Shown: one piece after another, positions 13,236 to 27,800 of the stretch
Layout of the letters: each line of letters opens with the position of its first letter
Position numbering within the stretch: the first letter of the stretch is position 1
Source: Brachypodius melanocephalos
Taxonomy: Eukaryota; Chordata; Aves; Passeriformes; Pycnonotidae
Direction of reading: 5' to 3'
Length of the DNA stretch: 64,000 bases
NCBI GenBank assembly: GCA_013398615.1
Contig: VZSR01003371.1
Location: forward strand, 7,670,109 to 7,734,108
The notes under the pieces: generated by a model
What the model saw: only the letters and a program-made list of their open reading frames with translations
What the model was told of the DNA's origin: nothing
The model's database searches: none
Made by a program: the position numbers and the translations under genes

Positions 13236-15875
13236 CAGCACCAGTACAGCCAATGCACCTTTTGTCACAGTCACAAAGATCTAAAGTACTTTCACACTTT
13301 TTTTTTTTTTTTAATTTGGGAACTGAATACTTTGAGAAGTCATTCTCAGAAGGAAGGGTAAGACCCCAAAGGATCCTCAAACCTCTGGAAATATATAAAT
13401 GAGTAAAATTTTCGTCACCTCCCTGGCTGTATTAGTGCAACAGGTAAGCTGTCTTAGTAGAGCACATTAAGTAACCATTTGAATCTGGATAAAGTATGAG
13501 AGATGTCTCTATCATGCATTATGATCAAGAAACCAAACTCCCTGGAGTTATCTTAAAATATACCTGTGCACCTCCATCAATCTTATTTTGGAAGTATTAC
13601 ACCATTCTTCAAGATTTCTGAGCTTTGGTTTGTGTATCAGTTAGGTCTAGAATCTAATCCATTTTCTCTGTAAGCAAATTATTATGACCAATGGCAAACT
13701 GTACACTAGAGAAACTCAAAAAAGTATTTTGAGTTTATTAAAAATGACTGAGTCCATAGCAGGCACAAGTGTTGGAGTGTTAAAAGACAAAAAAAATGAT
13801 GTGAATTTTAAGAATACCCCAAGCAGACCCAGTCACATCTAAAAACTGCTTGCTTAGAACAGTGAACAGATCAGGAATAACAGTGCTTAAAACAGAATCA
13901 GGAATCCAGAGAAATTGTTAAAAAGTATTCCATTAATTTATGTGAGCTTTACATAAGTGTTCAGGGTCTTAGAGCTGCAAACCACTCAACAGAGCATTCA
14001 ACAGAGTTTTAACAAGCACCTTGTTCATCAACATAAAACTACAGCTGTTTCCTTAAAGACCTTTCTCCTTTATTTCCTGCTTGAGGGCAGCGGGTGCTGG
14101 GTGCTGCCCCTGTGGGATTTGAGCTTGCAGCTGCTGCCTGCACTTGTCTCCTTTTCCCATTTCACCATTGCTCAGCACATCTATTTGGAGCAGAACTAAA
14201 GTGTTTGCTCTCCAAGTGAACCCAGAGGAATGCAGAGGGAGTGAAAGGGCCAGCAGGACTCCACTCTGAGCAGACACTGTGCGATGCTTGAGGCTGTTTT
14301 CTCTTCCTTTCTCCCATAACTTCTATAATAAATTTATTTGGTTTTAACTTCCCAAAGAGGTGGGGGTGGGGCAGTGTGATCTGGGGGTGTTCACTTGTGA
14401 TGGAGAGAGTTGTATAGAAAACTTTTCGGATGTAATTCCTTCACTTCAGAAGATTGATTTCCATTTATCACCCATTTCTCCTCCCCTCAGTTTCTTTCAC
14501 TAGGGGTTTTCCTTCCAGTCTCCTAACTTGCCAGACTGTCTCTAGCTCATGGCTAAATCCTAAAACATATTTTTCCATCTTATCTTCTTTTCCCTCTGTC
14601 TCTCCTCTGTCCTTTGAATGGTGGGTTCAAAGGAAGTACTGTAATCCAAAAAAGTAATCCAAAAGGATCTGTGTTCTTGTTCACACACCTCACTGCAATT
14701 CCTGTCTGCCTTCTGGGCTGCCTGTACTGGATGTACCACCACATACCACTGATTCCTCGGACCCTTCCAAAGAGTTTGTTTGCTTAGGCTGTTTTCTTGC
14801 AGCTGAATTCATTTACCAAAGACAAATGCTAACCCATAGATTAACGTTTTTTAAGACTTTCCTGGGCCTGACTGATAAAATGATTAAGAAAAGATGTTTC
14901 ATGATGCTACAGAAAATGCAAATGTTAATTTTAGCAGATCTAAGATCTAAAGCTGAAATGAAATAACATTTTAAATGGCCAAATTGAATGAACTGAAAAA
15001 TGCACCATCCAGAAAACATTCCATCTGACTCCCAATGGACATCTCAACTAAATAACTTTAGTAAACAAATAAGAGACAGAATTTAAAAGAAACAGATAGA
15101 AAGGAAACAAAAATATCTGTATGAAAGCTGAAGCCCATACTTTTATGAGTTACAGCTGATACCAGAGAAAAGCCATAATTACTGAGCACATCTCTCATTC
15201 TCATCAAATGCCTGGAAGATCTGGCAAAAACCTCCTGATATTCCTCAAGTAAATTCCACATTGCCATAGAAGGGGGGGATGTTTTCCATGCTCTGGCTCT
15301 TATGCAGTTATTTCATTGCCACACTGATTTTTCTAATCCTCTGATGAACAAACTACTTTGCAAACATTGTGATTTCAAAATCCTTCATAGTTAAAGAAAC
15401 AAAAAGAAGACCCACTTTGACATCCCAGTGAAACTTTCTGTGATTGCAATGAATTCTTGAAAAAACCCTCACTGACTGTCCCTCATTTCCCAATGCCAGC
15501 ACCATGTTGATGTGCAAGCCATGGATATTTATGTCCCCTTATATGGGGACATGCAGGTCATCCCCTGCATGCAGTGGGTTGGATCAGGCAGTCTGTGTTC
15601 ATGAAACATTTTTATTTAATTTTCCACCAGCTAAAGCCATTTTCCATGACTTCAAGCTTTGTTTCATTATTTGAAAAATTAGGCACTATTGAGTACAGGC
15701 TGGCAGATAACCTGCTGACATTTTTAGCTGCCTTTTTTTGTGAAACTGGCAGCATCTTTCCCTGTTGAGGCTGACATTCTTTACTATTTAAAAGTTTTCC
15801 TCAGAAGGGAAAAGGGACCTTTCTCTTTGTCCCTAAATTGCTCATCTCTGCCCTGAAAATTCATATTCCCTTTAG

Positions 15876-16053
15876 ATATATATATATAAGATGTGTATAT
15901 ATATATATATATATATACACATGTATATACACATATATAAGATGTATATATATATGTGTGTGTATATATACATATATAAGATATATATATATAAGATGTG
16001 TGTATATATATATATATGAAAAAGACATATATATATATTTATGTATATACATA
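15876..16053. repeat. compound (TA)n/(TG)n microsatellite
   Basis: About 180 bp of alternating T/A with TGTG and ACAC interruptions. The word TATAAGAT recurs at least four times, giving it a partial higher-order structure. Tyr/Ile-rich frames across it in several registers are artefacts. Such arrays are prone to slippage and duplex unwinding. Confidence 0.92.
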
Positions 16054-19000
16054 AAAGACAATGCTTGATAAAGAGAGTGGATAATTGTGTTAGTCTGGCA
16101 TGATGGTTGGTGTTATGTGCCTGGTTTTCACCTGGGATAATGCATACCATTTAGGGAGTTTTCCTTCCTGAAATTAATGGATGTAGCTGAGTCACCCCAT
16201 ATTTATTTATTTCTAGTTCACTTGTAAACAATTTTAGAGCAAAGGCAAGCTCTGTATTCTGGTGTTCTGGGGTTTGTCCTGAGATCCCAAAGGTCTGCTG
16301 GTAATGACTGAAATGGAGAAGTTCCTCACTGTCCTCCACAGTCGTGCCTACAGCATCACAGCCCAGTGGAAGTCCCCTAAAAGCTTTTGTCAAGCAGTGT
16401 ATTTTTCCTCTGAGGAAAATTCCAGTCAGACCTTCTGGGAAGAGCCCTGCATCTCCATGGGCAAAGCAGGAGCCTTGGAGTGCACATCCCACAGCCCAAG
16501 TGCCTCCTACAGCCACAGCCACAGCGGGGCTGCCACTGCAGCATCATCCCACCCTGCTCTGCTCCCTGCTGTGCTGAGCCCATTCCTGCTGGGAATCGAA
16601 GCACTGGAGCTCAACCAGGCAGAGCTCCAGAGGGAAAGAGCACAGCAGGAATAAAGAACAGCTCTTCAACAGGAAGGGTCTGGCTGCTCCCTTCACCATC
16701 AACCCAGATGCAATATATTCTGCTCTCAATGGATTTAGTACCCCAATACATCAAACCTATCGAGCTTTGCTTTAACTGGAGCTCTTTGCTAGAATTATTC
16801 TCTTTAATTGTATTTTTAATGCTTGACCACTGAGAAGGATGAAAAGAACAAGTTCACTGTCTCTCACTACCTTCCTCAGTGAAGCCGATGAAGATTTTAT
16901 TCCATTTTTATGGCTTAAAAATGACTTAATAAATCTTTATAGACTGAGGAACTGTAAAAGATCTAGCTCTCTTTTAGGCAGGAAAAAACCCCACATGTAT
17001 GAGGATAAATTATTGAGTTTAATACATCTCACTTCTCACTAAATAATGTTAGCACACTATTCAGAGAAATATTGGAATAAAAATGAATGGAGACCCATTA
17101 TAATATTACATGCAATTTGTCTGATATATTTAATCATCTTTATGCCTTCCACAGGATGAAATAAAAAATACTTTTGGAGGAGAATCTTGATGACAGTAAT
17201 ACAAGTAAGTGGTAGGTCAAAACCATGTTTCTACCCTGAGATTTTGATCAACAGACTTAGTGCCAATACATACTTCTTTCAATTTATCCTATGCATAGCA
17301 AAGAGATTTTTTTAAATAAGATATTAAGGTGACAATATACCAAGGAAGTGGCAATTTTTTTTTTTGTAGTGACTTCTGCAGCTTAAAAGGTTGACTGCAA
17401 TATGCTTTGCTAGATCATAGTTAAAAATCAAATATTCACAAAAAATTTACAGCAATTTATATCTGGATTTAGTGAACATCACCCCATTTTAGGTGCAAAG
17501 AAAAAATCATGATATTTTCCAGTGTAAAATCTGTGAAACAGCCATGGTTTCTGAGATTATTAATATATGTGGTCTCATTTTGTTGTTTGTTAACTAATTC
17601 TTAAGTATTTTTAAAGTACTTAATGTTTTTTGAGGGGCTTTTTCAATAGATTTTGGTAAACAAGATAAAGTAAAAACTGCCTCTTTGCTTTTCCAGGCAC
17701 TTTCAACTGTGATGAGAATCAGAAAAATGCCACAGTTAATTTCTACACCCTCCTTCACTGATGATTCCATTCCTCCTTCTTCCTGAGAGTGTGTGCATTT
17801 ACACATCCACATCCAATTGCACACAGACTATGTTTTGGAGTTGGGTTTGGGTTTTTTTTCCTTCTTTGGAAAGGAAAGGAGGCGAGGAATTCTCCTCTGC
17901 TCATCCCTTGCCAGACAAACTTCTACAGGTGAAAACCCCTGAGCAGGGAGAGGAAGGTGATTTTCAGATCCCTGGCTGAAAGGCTTCTGTTTGAGGGCAA
18001 AAAGTAGCTCAGCCAGGGCACTAAAGGCAAGGAAACAAAACTTTCTAAGTAACATTTGGGGAGGGCAGAGCAGAAGATGTCCGGGAAATCACTTCTTTCA
18101 TCACGATCACTGCATTAAAAAATCCATTAAAAGTCTTTGAGGCAGGGAACAGAACTCAAAATAGCACCTTGTTCTCCAGATCACAGGCAACAAAATGATT
18201 ACTGCTCTGACAGAAAAGTATTTACCTAAAAGAAACCTCTGCCAGAGAATCAGAGTACCAGGTACCACAAAACCTCAAAGTAAAGCTAGAAATAAATTGG
18301 CAATCATTGATTTTAACTAATAAAATCCATATTCTATTAACATTCTACCACCCCTTACAGGTAAGCAGATTTAGACAAATATTCCTGATAGAAAATCAAC
18401 AATGCTACTGTGGTCAGCAGGAAAATGTTTCCACAACGCTCTGAAGGAAATCATTGAAATAAAACTTCTTCATACAAACAAAACAAATATGTTTGAATGC
18501 TTCCAAGAAGAATCATATATTCTGGACTTGAGGCTTGATTTCTTTGCCTAAATTTTGGCAACAAAGGCCTGAACACAATGCTTCTGTAGTACCTGCAGGT
18601 TAAGCAGTACTCTGGCATCAGCACTGGCATTAAATATCTAGGGTTAAATAACTGAATTCAGCCCTTTGTCTTGTTCTATTTGAAAATGAAATAGAAAATA
18701 TCTTAGAAAATATATCTTAGAAAATCAGCTTTCAAAATTTTAATTCAGCAGTAGAAAATAAGGTCTTTTCATTGGTAAGCTGATTGATCTTTTTACTGTA
18801 GTCAGCTGAGTTCCACAATATTGAAAAATATAGATGAACCAGAACCATATTCTCTGATTAACGTATTTGGACAGCAAGGACTAGGCTAAATACATAGTTT
18901 TACAGTAGGAAAACCTCTATTACTGTCAAACATCCTATAAAGACTTTGCATTAATACATCTGAATCTACTTGTCTTGTCAACATGCTTTTCTTTCTCCTG

Positions 19001-21195
19001 AAGAAATAAACTGTCCAGATTATTTTAAAGAAATCTTTCTTCTTAGTGACTCCAAGCTTGAAATGTCTTTTTAGCAAATGCAACTATCAAGGAATTTATT
19101 ATAGATTGCAGGGGACATTAAAATGTCAATAATTAAACACTGCAAGAACAGGAGTTTTGAATGAAAATGGCTCATAAAGCATGCTGCTCTCTATATTCAA
19201 AATATTTCCCAATTATTTTCCAATAAATTAAGAGGAGCTACTGTTTTATCCTTAATTTTTAACATGAATGCAAGAGACCCATAAAAAGGACTGTGGTTCT
19301 ACCCAAAGAAACAGCAGAGTTCCAGGAATAATTTATCTGTGCTTATTTATAGCTATTAGCAATTCTGAGATCCTTTATTTTTTGATAATTCCCAGATTCA
19401 TGTTGATGAGTGTACATTCCTCTACAAAATTGATTATATTTACTCACATTAGAAATGCATTGCTTTCTTTTTTGTCAATGTTCATTCTCCTGGAACTTCA
19501 GATTTTATTATTTGATTAATTCTCCAAGCATCTTAATGTTTTCAAACCCAGGAGTATTGAAAACTCATAACACAAATGTTTGCCTCACCTTATGTTACCA
19601 GGATCAAATACTGAAGATACTTGAATACCATTCTATTCTCTTCAAGGTATTGAAATCATAAAGTAAAGTACAGCCTGCTGACATTTTCACTGGTTTGTTA
19701 TTCAGTGTCTTCCTTGTGCCTTTTGAAATATGACACAGTGGGACACACTCAACTGAAGCTCACTATCAGCTTCTTGAGCCATCCATAATAATACACATAC
19801 CTGGTTTGTGATGACCATTCTAAAATATTTCTCTTTATTCCTTTAAATGGTAGATATAGATCTTTACTGGTCACCAATGAGAAGCACTTGAAATACATTA
19901 CTTTAAGGCAGTATGTCAAGAATATTGGAATAAACCTGCAATAAAAAGATATGTTGGAAATAAAAGGAGATATGGCAACAAAAATAGCAATCTGACTCTT
20001 GCTTTTAACAGTGAATGTAAAATATGGGTAAGAGTTCTTCATTTCAATAGCAATCAATTCATAAATACATAGACACAAATCATTAGCATTTGCAAACAAA
20101 CATTGCCTGGAGCTGAGAACCTCAAGTGCAATGAATGATGCTTTTCATATTCGAAATCAATATATTATTTATATTTGTTTTGTATTCGCTTCCAAAATCA
20201 ATTAGGACTTCAGTACCATCAGTAATGTTACACGGGTGCATGCTCAGTCACACAATCTGATACTTTACTCTGCTCTTGAAATAGTTTCTTTAAGTCTCAA
20301 AGCTAAAAGGGAAAGTAGCAATCCAATATAGATTTTATCAGTCATGGAATGCTCACAAGACTGTCTAAAGGAAGTCACAGAAGAGATCTTTTTTTTTTTC
20401 TTATATGTATAGACTATTGAAAGTTCTTAGCAATTACTTATTGGAAAGCCTGAATTCAAAACATTCTTTTGTAACCAGCAAGCATTAGAGGATGATCTCC
20501 AACATCAACACTGACAAGTCAGTGGGCATCCCTGTTCCCTTCTGGGGATTACAAAATGAACCAGCTGACTTTCCCACTCTTCTGTCTCTTCAGTGCCCTC
20601 CTCATGTCTTTTAAAATATGTCTCACATTCAACCAAAATTCAGTGGCATTTAGGTTTTGCAAATACAGTCTCCACTATCGATCTCCAGCATCACACTGAG
20701 GATTAATGTTTGCTGCTTCGTTATTCAGCCACGAATTCTGCCTAGAGAGCAAAAGCTCCCATCTCCACCCTCCAAAGAAGAGAGAGACACAGTCTGGGTC
20801 TGCCAGCACACAGGAGTATTCTGGGGCTCTGATGCTGCTCTGGGATCAGGGATTTTGCTTTTTTGGCCCAGGCACTCCTTTGCCTCCTGTTTGGAAAGGA
20901 CACGGGGTGTGTCTGTGCACACCTTGGGGAGCAGGAATTGGGCAGTAGCAGAGGCACCTCAGACAGCACAGCAGAATGTACCAGGGTGTTATCAGCAGAA
21001 AACCAGAATGGGCATCATTATTGGCAAGTCTGTCACTTTGTGGAACACACAAAGAGCTTTTCTCTCCTGTCACTCGCTCCAGTATAAATCAGGATGAATC
21101 CTGTTGAGCATTGTCAATTTAGGCTAATATTAACCTGGAACAAATGTCTTTATCAAGCCTCTTTATGTATACTGAGAGACAGGGATTTGTTGTTG

Positions 21196-21392
21196 TAATT
21201 ACATTTTTTAAAAGATGTGAGTTGCATAAATCTCATAATCATTTCCTCTGCCTATAATGGCTGTAATCTGCAGTTCAAGAAGATTCCTAATTAATATTAA
21301 TTCCCACCCTGTGGACCCTGTGTTTTGGCAAGTAATTAGGTCTGAAGGGATGGCCAAACACACTGCTCTTCAAATTTTGAACAATTTAATTA
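21196..21392. promoter_or_regulatory. cluster of four TAATTA homeodomain cores (candidate enhancer)
   Basis: TAATTA occurs at 21196-21201, 21288-21293, 21333-21338 and 21387-21392, with a TTAATATTAATT palindrome at 21291-21302. The sequence between is not low-complexity. The cluster is about 9.7 kb upstream of ADRA2C. TAATTA is the core for many Q50 homeodomain proteins. Without cross-species conservation this is only a candidate. Confidence 0.25.
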
Positions 21393-21744
21393 CAGGCTTG
21401 TTTTCTGCATGGAGCTGCATAAGGCACGAGTTCAATAGAGAGCATCAGTGCAGTCCTGCTCCAGAGGGTGGTCCTGGAGCAGGAGCACAGTGCTCTCCAG
21501 GGGGGCAGCAGGGCAGGCTGACAAAGCCTTTTGCCCAAAACCACTGGATTCCAGGGGAAGCCAAACCATCATCTGTGAGTGACCATCTGCAGGCTGCTCG
21601 GTCAGACTGCTGAGTTTGCTGCAAATGCCTTCCTGAGAGACGCTGACTAATAACTGAAAACAGAAAGTAGCCACTCAAAAGGAAGAGTGCATTAAATTTT
21701 AAAGGGGTTTTACAACATAGAAGCTGCCTTTGTCATGGATTTGT

Positions 21745-21811
21745 CCATGGGTTGGACTTGATGATCTTAAAGGTCTCTTCCAACCTAGAAATTCTGTGAT
21801 TCTGTGATTTG
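21745..21811 (+). mobile_element. CR1 LINE 3' terminus with octamer tail
   Basis: A short CR1 end: GGTTGGACTTGATGATCTTAAAGGTC followed by TTCCAACC and an ATTCTGTG octamer repeated twice. CR1 ends in short octamer repeats of this kind rather than poly(A), so this marks the 3' end of a heavily 5'-truncated insertion. Confidence 0.88.
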
Positions 21812-24800
21812 CAGAATAATTTTGCATGACTCTGCACATTGAGGAACTACACTCTTTACTCTTTAAGAAATTAAGTCCTTTCTTAGATTGTTTTAATATT
21901 TTTCTTAGCATATTTTACTCATCAAGCTAATGCTGAGGCCACTTGTAAGCACAAGTTACTGTTCTAAATAAGGAGGAAACCTCCCCTGTTCCAACCTATC
22001 ACTCATTAGCGGTTTCTTTGATGCCAGATAATGGGATCTTCACTGACAGGGGGAGCTCTGAACCCCCCACCCACTCCCTTTAACACTCTCTAAAGAAATC
22101 GTGAAAATTAACACCAGTAAAATCATGTTACATGTCTCACTCAAATTTCCAGAGATGAAAGACAATCCAAATTGCTTCTGCCCAGTCAGAGGTGCCAAAA
22201 AAAGTGCTCCAAGTACCAGAACAGAATTGCTAATTTTTCAATGACATAAGTGATAAAGAGTGATAATACAGGCAAATAGTTAAATGTGTAATGATTAGTA
22301 GCAAATGCTTTATAAATGATTAAATGTGTTTGCACAGGTGTTTCAGAAAGGCCTTACTTGTAAACTCTTTACTTATAAGCTGAGAGTATTTGTGGTGGAT
22401 TTTAGTCAAGATTTACACCTGCTGGAATTGCTAAATATAAACAACATGAATCAGAACATCTGACTGGGATCATAATAATTAAAGATCAAGAGAAGAAAAA
22501 AAGAATAAAGTAATATTCCTCTGATGCATTGGTATTTCCTCACAGGATACTACCTGCACGGTCAAGCATGCTCACAGACTTTAATGACAAAGTCAAGAAT
22601 TACCTCAGTCTTACACATCTGTCAGAAGCAGAACACAAATAAGGCACTTTTGCTATTGTGCTAAACTGGCTTCCATTTCCAACAGCTGCAGTAATTGAAA
22701 TGATCGGGGACTGGTAGTAGTTACCAAAGGTTTCTGCTTGATTATGGTCTTCCTACCGCTAAACAATGATTTCAGTGAGTTATACCTGTTAAATCTCCTG
22801 AGCTTTCTGTGAACTTTAAATCAACATTTGCTTTACATGGCAGAAAAACAGCAGGCTACAGTATTGCTGGCAGTCCTGCTGTGCATCTTTTTAAGTTTTT
22901 TGAGTTAAACTGTTCTTATTTGGAAAACTCTCTGTTCACCATATTCAATAGATAATTTGTTCCTAAAGGTACACCACAATTTTTGACATAATACCCTTGA
23001 TGATCTCTATTAGCCTAGACAACATATAGCATAAACTACCACACACTGAGATGTTGAAAAAAAATACAAGATCACAAAAAACCACAGCACATGAGTCCAC
23101 ACTCCCCAGATTTTGTGAAATGAAGAAGACATGGAAAGAGTGGTTTCATCCCTCCTTCCTCTCCTGTCTCTCTCCATTCCTCTCCCCATTTCTTTCTTGC
23201 TTCAGCTTTCTTACTGGCAAGCATGAGTAAGAATGAATTATGGGAATTAAGAATTAATTATAGGACACCTTTTCTGCTTTGTAAGATGCTTCTAATGTGT
23301 CATTTTCACTTAAAAACTTTGCTGAATCTTCGTTATTTATTGATATTTACTGATTTGCCATTTCTAAATATAAGGCCTCATTCATCAAAACATAGAAGGA
23401 GATGCATAATTTTTATTAAACAGTGGAATTCAAATCCAAACCAGACAGTAAAATGTCAAAGGCATCTCTTTGACTTGTGTTCTCCAGTGGATTGCACAAA
23501 GTGTACTTACTGAGGGATAATGCAAAAGCAGGGAGGTAATGCATTCTAGAAGTCACTGCTCCCAACTCATTCCCAATTTTGGGCTCCTTTATGGGCTATA
23601 CAATTGTTAAAGAAGCTGGGAATGGTCTCGAGTCATATAAGAAGAGCAGTTACAATACAAGTATCAGCATTCTTGGCAATATTTCAAGTACATGTGTGAA
23701 AATTACTACCATTCATATCAAGCTGGAACGAATGAATATGTTAAGGAAAAGAGTAATATTGGTTACAAGGCTTTTACTGGTCCTTACTAGCCAGGGGACA
23801 TCAATGATATGTTGACTTGACAGATACAGTGTACAAATACAGTCAAGGCTCACTCGACAGCAGTGAAAAGTCTTTTTGATTGAATAGTCTTTTTTTGGAA
23901 GGACACTTTCCCCTCAAAATTAAATAAGTCAAGAAGTGCTGGATGTCTTCTGATAGCATTGCTAGAAATCAACCCCTTTTCTGTATATGATGGAATTTAC
24001 AGACACTGGGTGCATACAAACATCAATTATACACAACCAAGATGAAAATGACAAATCCAAAAAATATGAATAGCTTTAAAATGAAGGATGAATACACAAG
24101 AAAAGACTTTCAATTGTAACATTCAATTAGGCTTTCTGATATGGCAGAAACTGTATCTGACAATATGCAACGAAAAATGGGAAGCAAATTGTAAATTTTA
24201 TATTAATACAGCAGAGATTGTTCTTTATTGAAACCAGGAAAGAAGAGTGGAGGAGAAATACCACGAGATGCTGTCACAGGGAAAAAAAAAAAAAAAAGCA
24301 GGATAGGTTAAACCTACTGAATACATTAAGGCCAAAAAAAGTAAACAAAGAAAAAAGGAAATATATGAAGAAAGATAAAGCAGTACAAGATGATCTAAAA
24401 AAAAGATAAAAGAGGCTCTGTTGATAGACACTGAAAGCAGAAACAGCAGCACTGAAGGAAGACATGAGAACATTTTATCAAACTGTTTAAAAATACAAGT
24501 AAAGTGCAATGAGAAGCAATGTCTGAAAAAAATAAATCTCACCTTTTTTTAAAGACAGACAGAACACCTTCTGAACACTGCAAAAAAAACCCCACCTAAT
24601 TTTCCCAATGAAAGAAGATAGAACTTGGTGCCTGTTTTGTAGTAGCCAAATCCTCATGAGCTTAAAGCAGTTGCTGAAAGATGAAGAAAGTTAAATTAAC
24701 ACATGCAATTCAAATCACTGTAGCACAGATATGACGAAATTAAATGGACAGCATGATATTTGGAGATATCCCTACGGTTCAACAGGAAGCAAAAATAACA

Positions 24801-27800
24801 CAGTCTGCTCTTGTTTCCATGGAAAGTCTTCAGTGCAGCCAACTCTGCTGTTTGGAAGTTGCCACTCGAACCAGACACAGGAAACATGGCAAACATTTTC
24901 TCTAATTGATCCTGTGCAGACAAGACCTTCCTTCTGCCAAGCAACACAGAATGAAGTGCAGGATGGTAGATGCCTCTTCTCCTGTGCTGTGTGGGACTTG
25001 ATTTAATGATGGATTACCATGGCAAGCAGTACCCCCCTTTGGAGTCTCCTGCATGGTGATTCTGTGGAAGTATTAAGCAGAAGTGTGCCATGAAGAAGAT
25101 GCAGCTGGGAGGGGATGAACCTTGGTGACAAAGACTGAGCCTTCTTCTCCCCCACCCTCCCTCACTGCCCTCATTCCTCCATTGGAATGGTTTCTGTTAC
25201 TGGATCATTACTGTGGAAATGGTTATTTCAGTTTGAATGCAGACAGAGGAGATGGAAGGGTTTGCAGCCAAAATCTGTCTCGTTGTGAAAGGGCTGTCTT
25301 ACACTTATGCCAAACAGGCCCAACAATTAATAAATTAGAGATAGGCAATGCCACAGATGATAAATTATCTACACAGAATTCTCTCTACTTAAAAGCTGAA
25401 GCTTTTACCAACTTGCATAACCCTATTCAAAATGCAAAATAAATGCATTCTTTATATAAGTGAAAACCAACAAACTATTTCCCATACATATTACTGTGCA
25501 GAAGAATTTCATAATTAAAACCCCACTGAGATCAAGTGCAAGAGTCCTCAAATACAGTGCAGAGTTCTAGAAAAATAATGCACACATCCTGTGCAAATGG
25601 CACAGCTATCAGAAAAGGTGTCTGTGAAAGCTATTTAAAGTATTGACTTAATAAATTAGAAATGAAGAAGCCTTAAAATGAATGCAGATAATGGAAACAG
25701 TACAAACTTAATTAAGGAAGAGAAGGGGCACCGATCTATTTTTCATGGTTGTCCAATAAAGGGAGAATCAACCCAAAACCACTGTGAAGGTTTGGCTGCA
25801 AAGGGTTGAACCCACGGCACTCTGCAGCACAGTCAGGGTTGGTGGGATCCTATTATGGGAGCAAAAAAGACACTCGGAAATCAGCCAGACAGGATATGGC
25901 TGACTCACATGACTTGGCTTCTGGTTTATGGCCTCACCAGCACAGTGACAAAGATTACTGGGAGCATGAAAAAGGGTTGCAAACATATGACAGAAGAAAA
26001 ACTGCATGAGGGAGCTTAATAACGTTCTTCATTCTATTTTAGCTCAAGCACAATAGCTACTTCAAGTGTTTAGTAACATTTTTTAAGTAGTACTAAATTA
26101 ACATTTAAGTGATAGTTCCAGATTAAGTTTTACTTCCAGATCGATGAAAAAGTAACAAATAATTTGGTTTTGACTTGGTCTTGATCCCTAAATTCTCAAT
26201 GAAATATTCTTTCTATACAGAAGAATGAGTTTCAATCAGACTCACCTAAATCAAACTTTTCTCCTTCTCTGGATATTGTACTACAAAAATAAAAACTGAA
26301 AAAGATATTCATGTCCAAAGATGCTTTAAAGAAAAAAAATTGATTCTGAAATCTACTTAGATTTCCATATTTCTCATTAAAGATATCTAGTAATCACAAG
26401 CAAATAAAAATCCTTATAGTATTATTTTCACAAACTTTCATTCTCATTTCATGGAAGGCTTCAAATAAATTAATTTAAAATTACTTTGTGATTAACATTT
26501 TGGAGGAGAGTAATTAAAAAAGAAAGAATAAAACTGGTCCAAATTACATTTTCAAAGAAAACATCAGTTGATGCCTAGATTTAGAAAGGAGTTCAATATT
26601 CATATGTCAAGGGAAAAAGAATCCAGTGCTGTCACAAGCATCAAAAAGCAAGCAGATTGACTCTTATGTCTTTTGAAAATTTGGCTCCATCTGTAGATAT
26701 GAGACCTTTACCTTGACTTCTTCGAGGAATTTACAGGTTAATGTCTCTTTAACACCACAGAATTTCACAATCTCTCCCAAGATAACAATATTCAAATTTT
26801 GAAGGCCCTGAACTCCCCTCCAAAGTAACTTCTGTTTTCCTTATATTTAGTTCCTTTCTTTCAAAATCCAAGCCAGTCTACTTATTCAGCTCTTAACCCA
26901 TTTTTCTATCACATTCTTTTTCAACTACTCACAGAGATTTCAGCTAACTCATTCTATTCGTTCATGGCATCTCCAGCAGATTTATAACAGAAATTTTGTT
27001 TCAGAAAGTAAATATATGGACAGAATGTTTTGACAGCAGTCAGTTTCTTGCACAGTTGGTAAGACTGTAAAATTTTGTCTATTGATGTAAAGCTTGGTTT
27101 GAGAGATTAGAGAACACTTCCAGATGTTTAGTAATTTAGGATGTCCTACAAACTTCCTTGTTTATCTGAGACACATTTTCAAAGTCACAAGGGAGAACTA
27201 AAAAGCCACTGAAAACCAAGTATCACCCCCTTCATTTAGAAAGCTGAGGTATTTCCTCTATACAAATAACATTGTTCTTTTGTGGATGGAGGAATTATTT
27301 TATAAAAAAATGCACAGAAGAGCACTTCATAGCATGGTTAAAATTGTGATGCCTTAAAGATATACAATATGAGAGAGGTTTTCAAGGGGCAGTATTTTCC
27401 ACTAACTCACCTGATACACTAAGGAGGAAAAAGATTAACAAGCTTTTGGGCCCATAGATCTTAAACAGAAGAGGCAAAACCTGTTTGGAAGTGCAAACCA
27501 GCAGGGACACCTTTTTCTCCTAAATCTACGTGTGTGCAAGCAGTGTGCCCTTGTGACACCATTATCAAGCTCAAATATTCTTAAACCACCTAAGAGAAAT
27601 CTATAGGTCTGGGTGTCAGGAGGAATCTTCCCAGCAGCTTTAGTGCCTAGGTTGATGTCACCTTTGGTAATTGTCCCTGAATTTGGGCCTGAGTTGAGGG
27701 CAGCACTGGTCAGTCTCCCAGTGGCAGCTTTAGGATTTCCCCACTTAAACTCAGCTGCAGATCGTGGCTCTCTTCTACCAATGAGCTCTGGCAGCTCAAA

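Larger units (their letters stand above)
8846..21195. other. gene-poor intergenic DNA, middle left flank
   Basis: Contains the 12.7 kb CR1 and the 15.9 kb microsatellite, listed separately, plus an A/C-rich low-complexity patch at about 12228-12298. Other frames reach at most about 146 codons (20657-21097) and have no recognisable domain. The 16150-16830 stretch has somewhat higher G+C and overlapping frames on both strands, but no codon bias or family signature favours any of them. Confidence 0.6.

Noticed and set aside
15838..16150. Tyr/Ile-rich frames on both strands
   Set aside because: They are direct translations of the TA/TG microsatellite.
20657..21097. 146-codon frame with several overlapping frames on both strands
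   Set aside because: Multiple overlapping frames of similar length on both strands indicate local stop-codon depletion rather than coding selection. No family is recognised.
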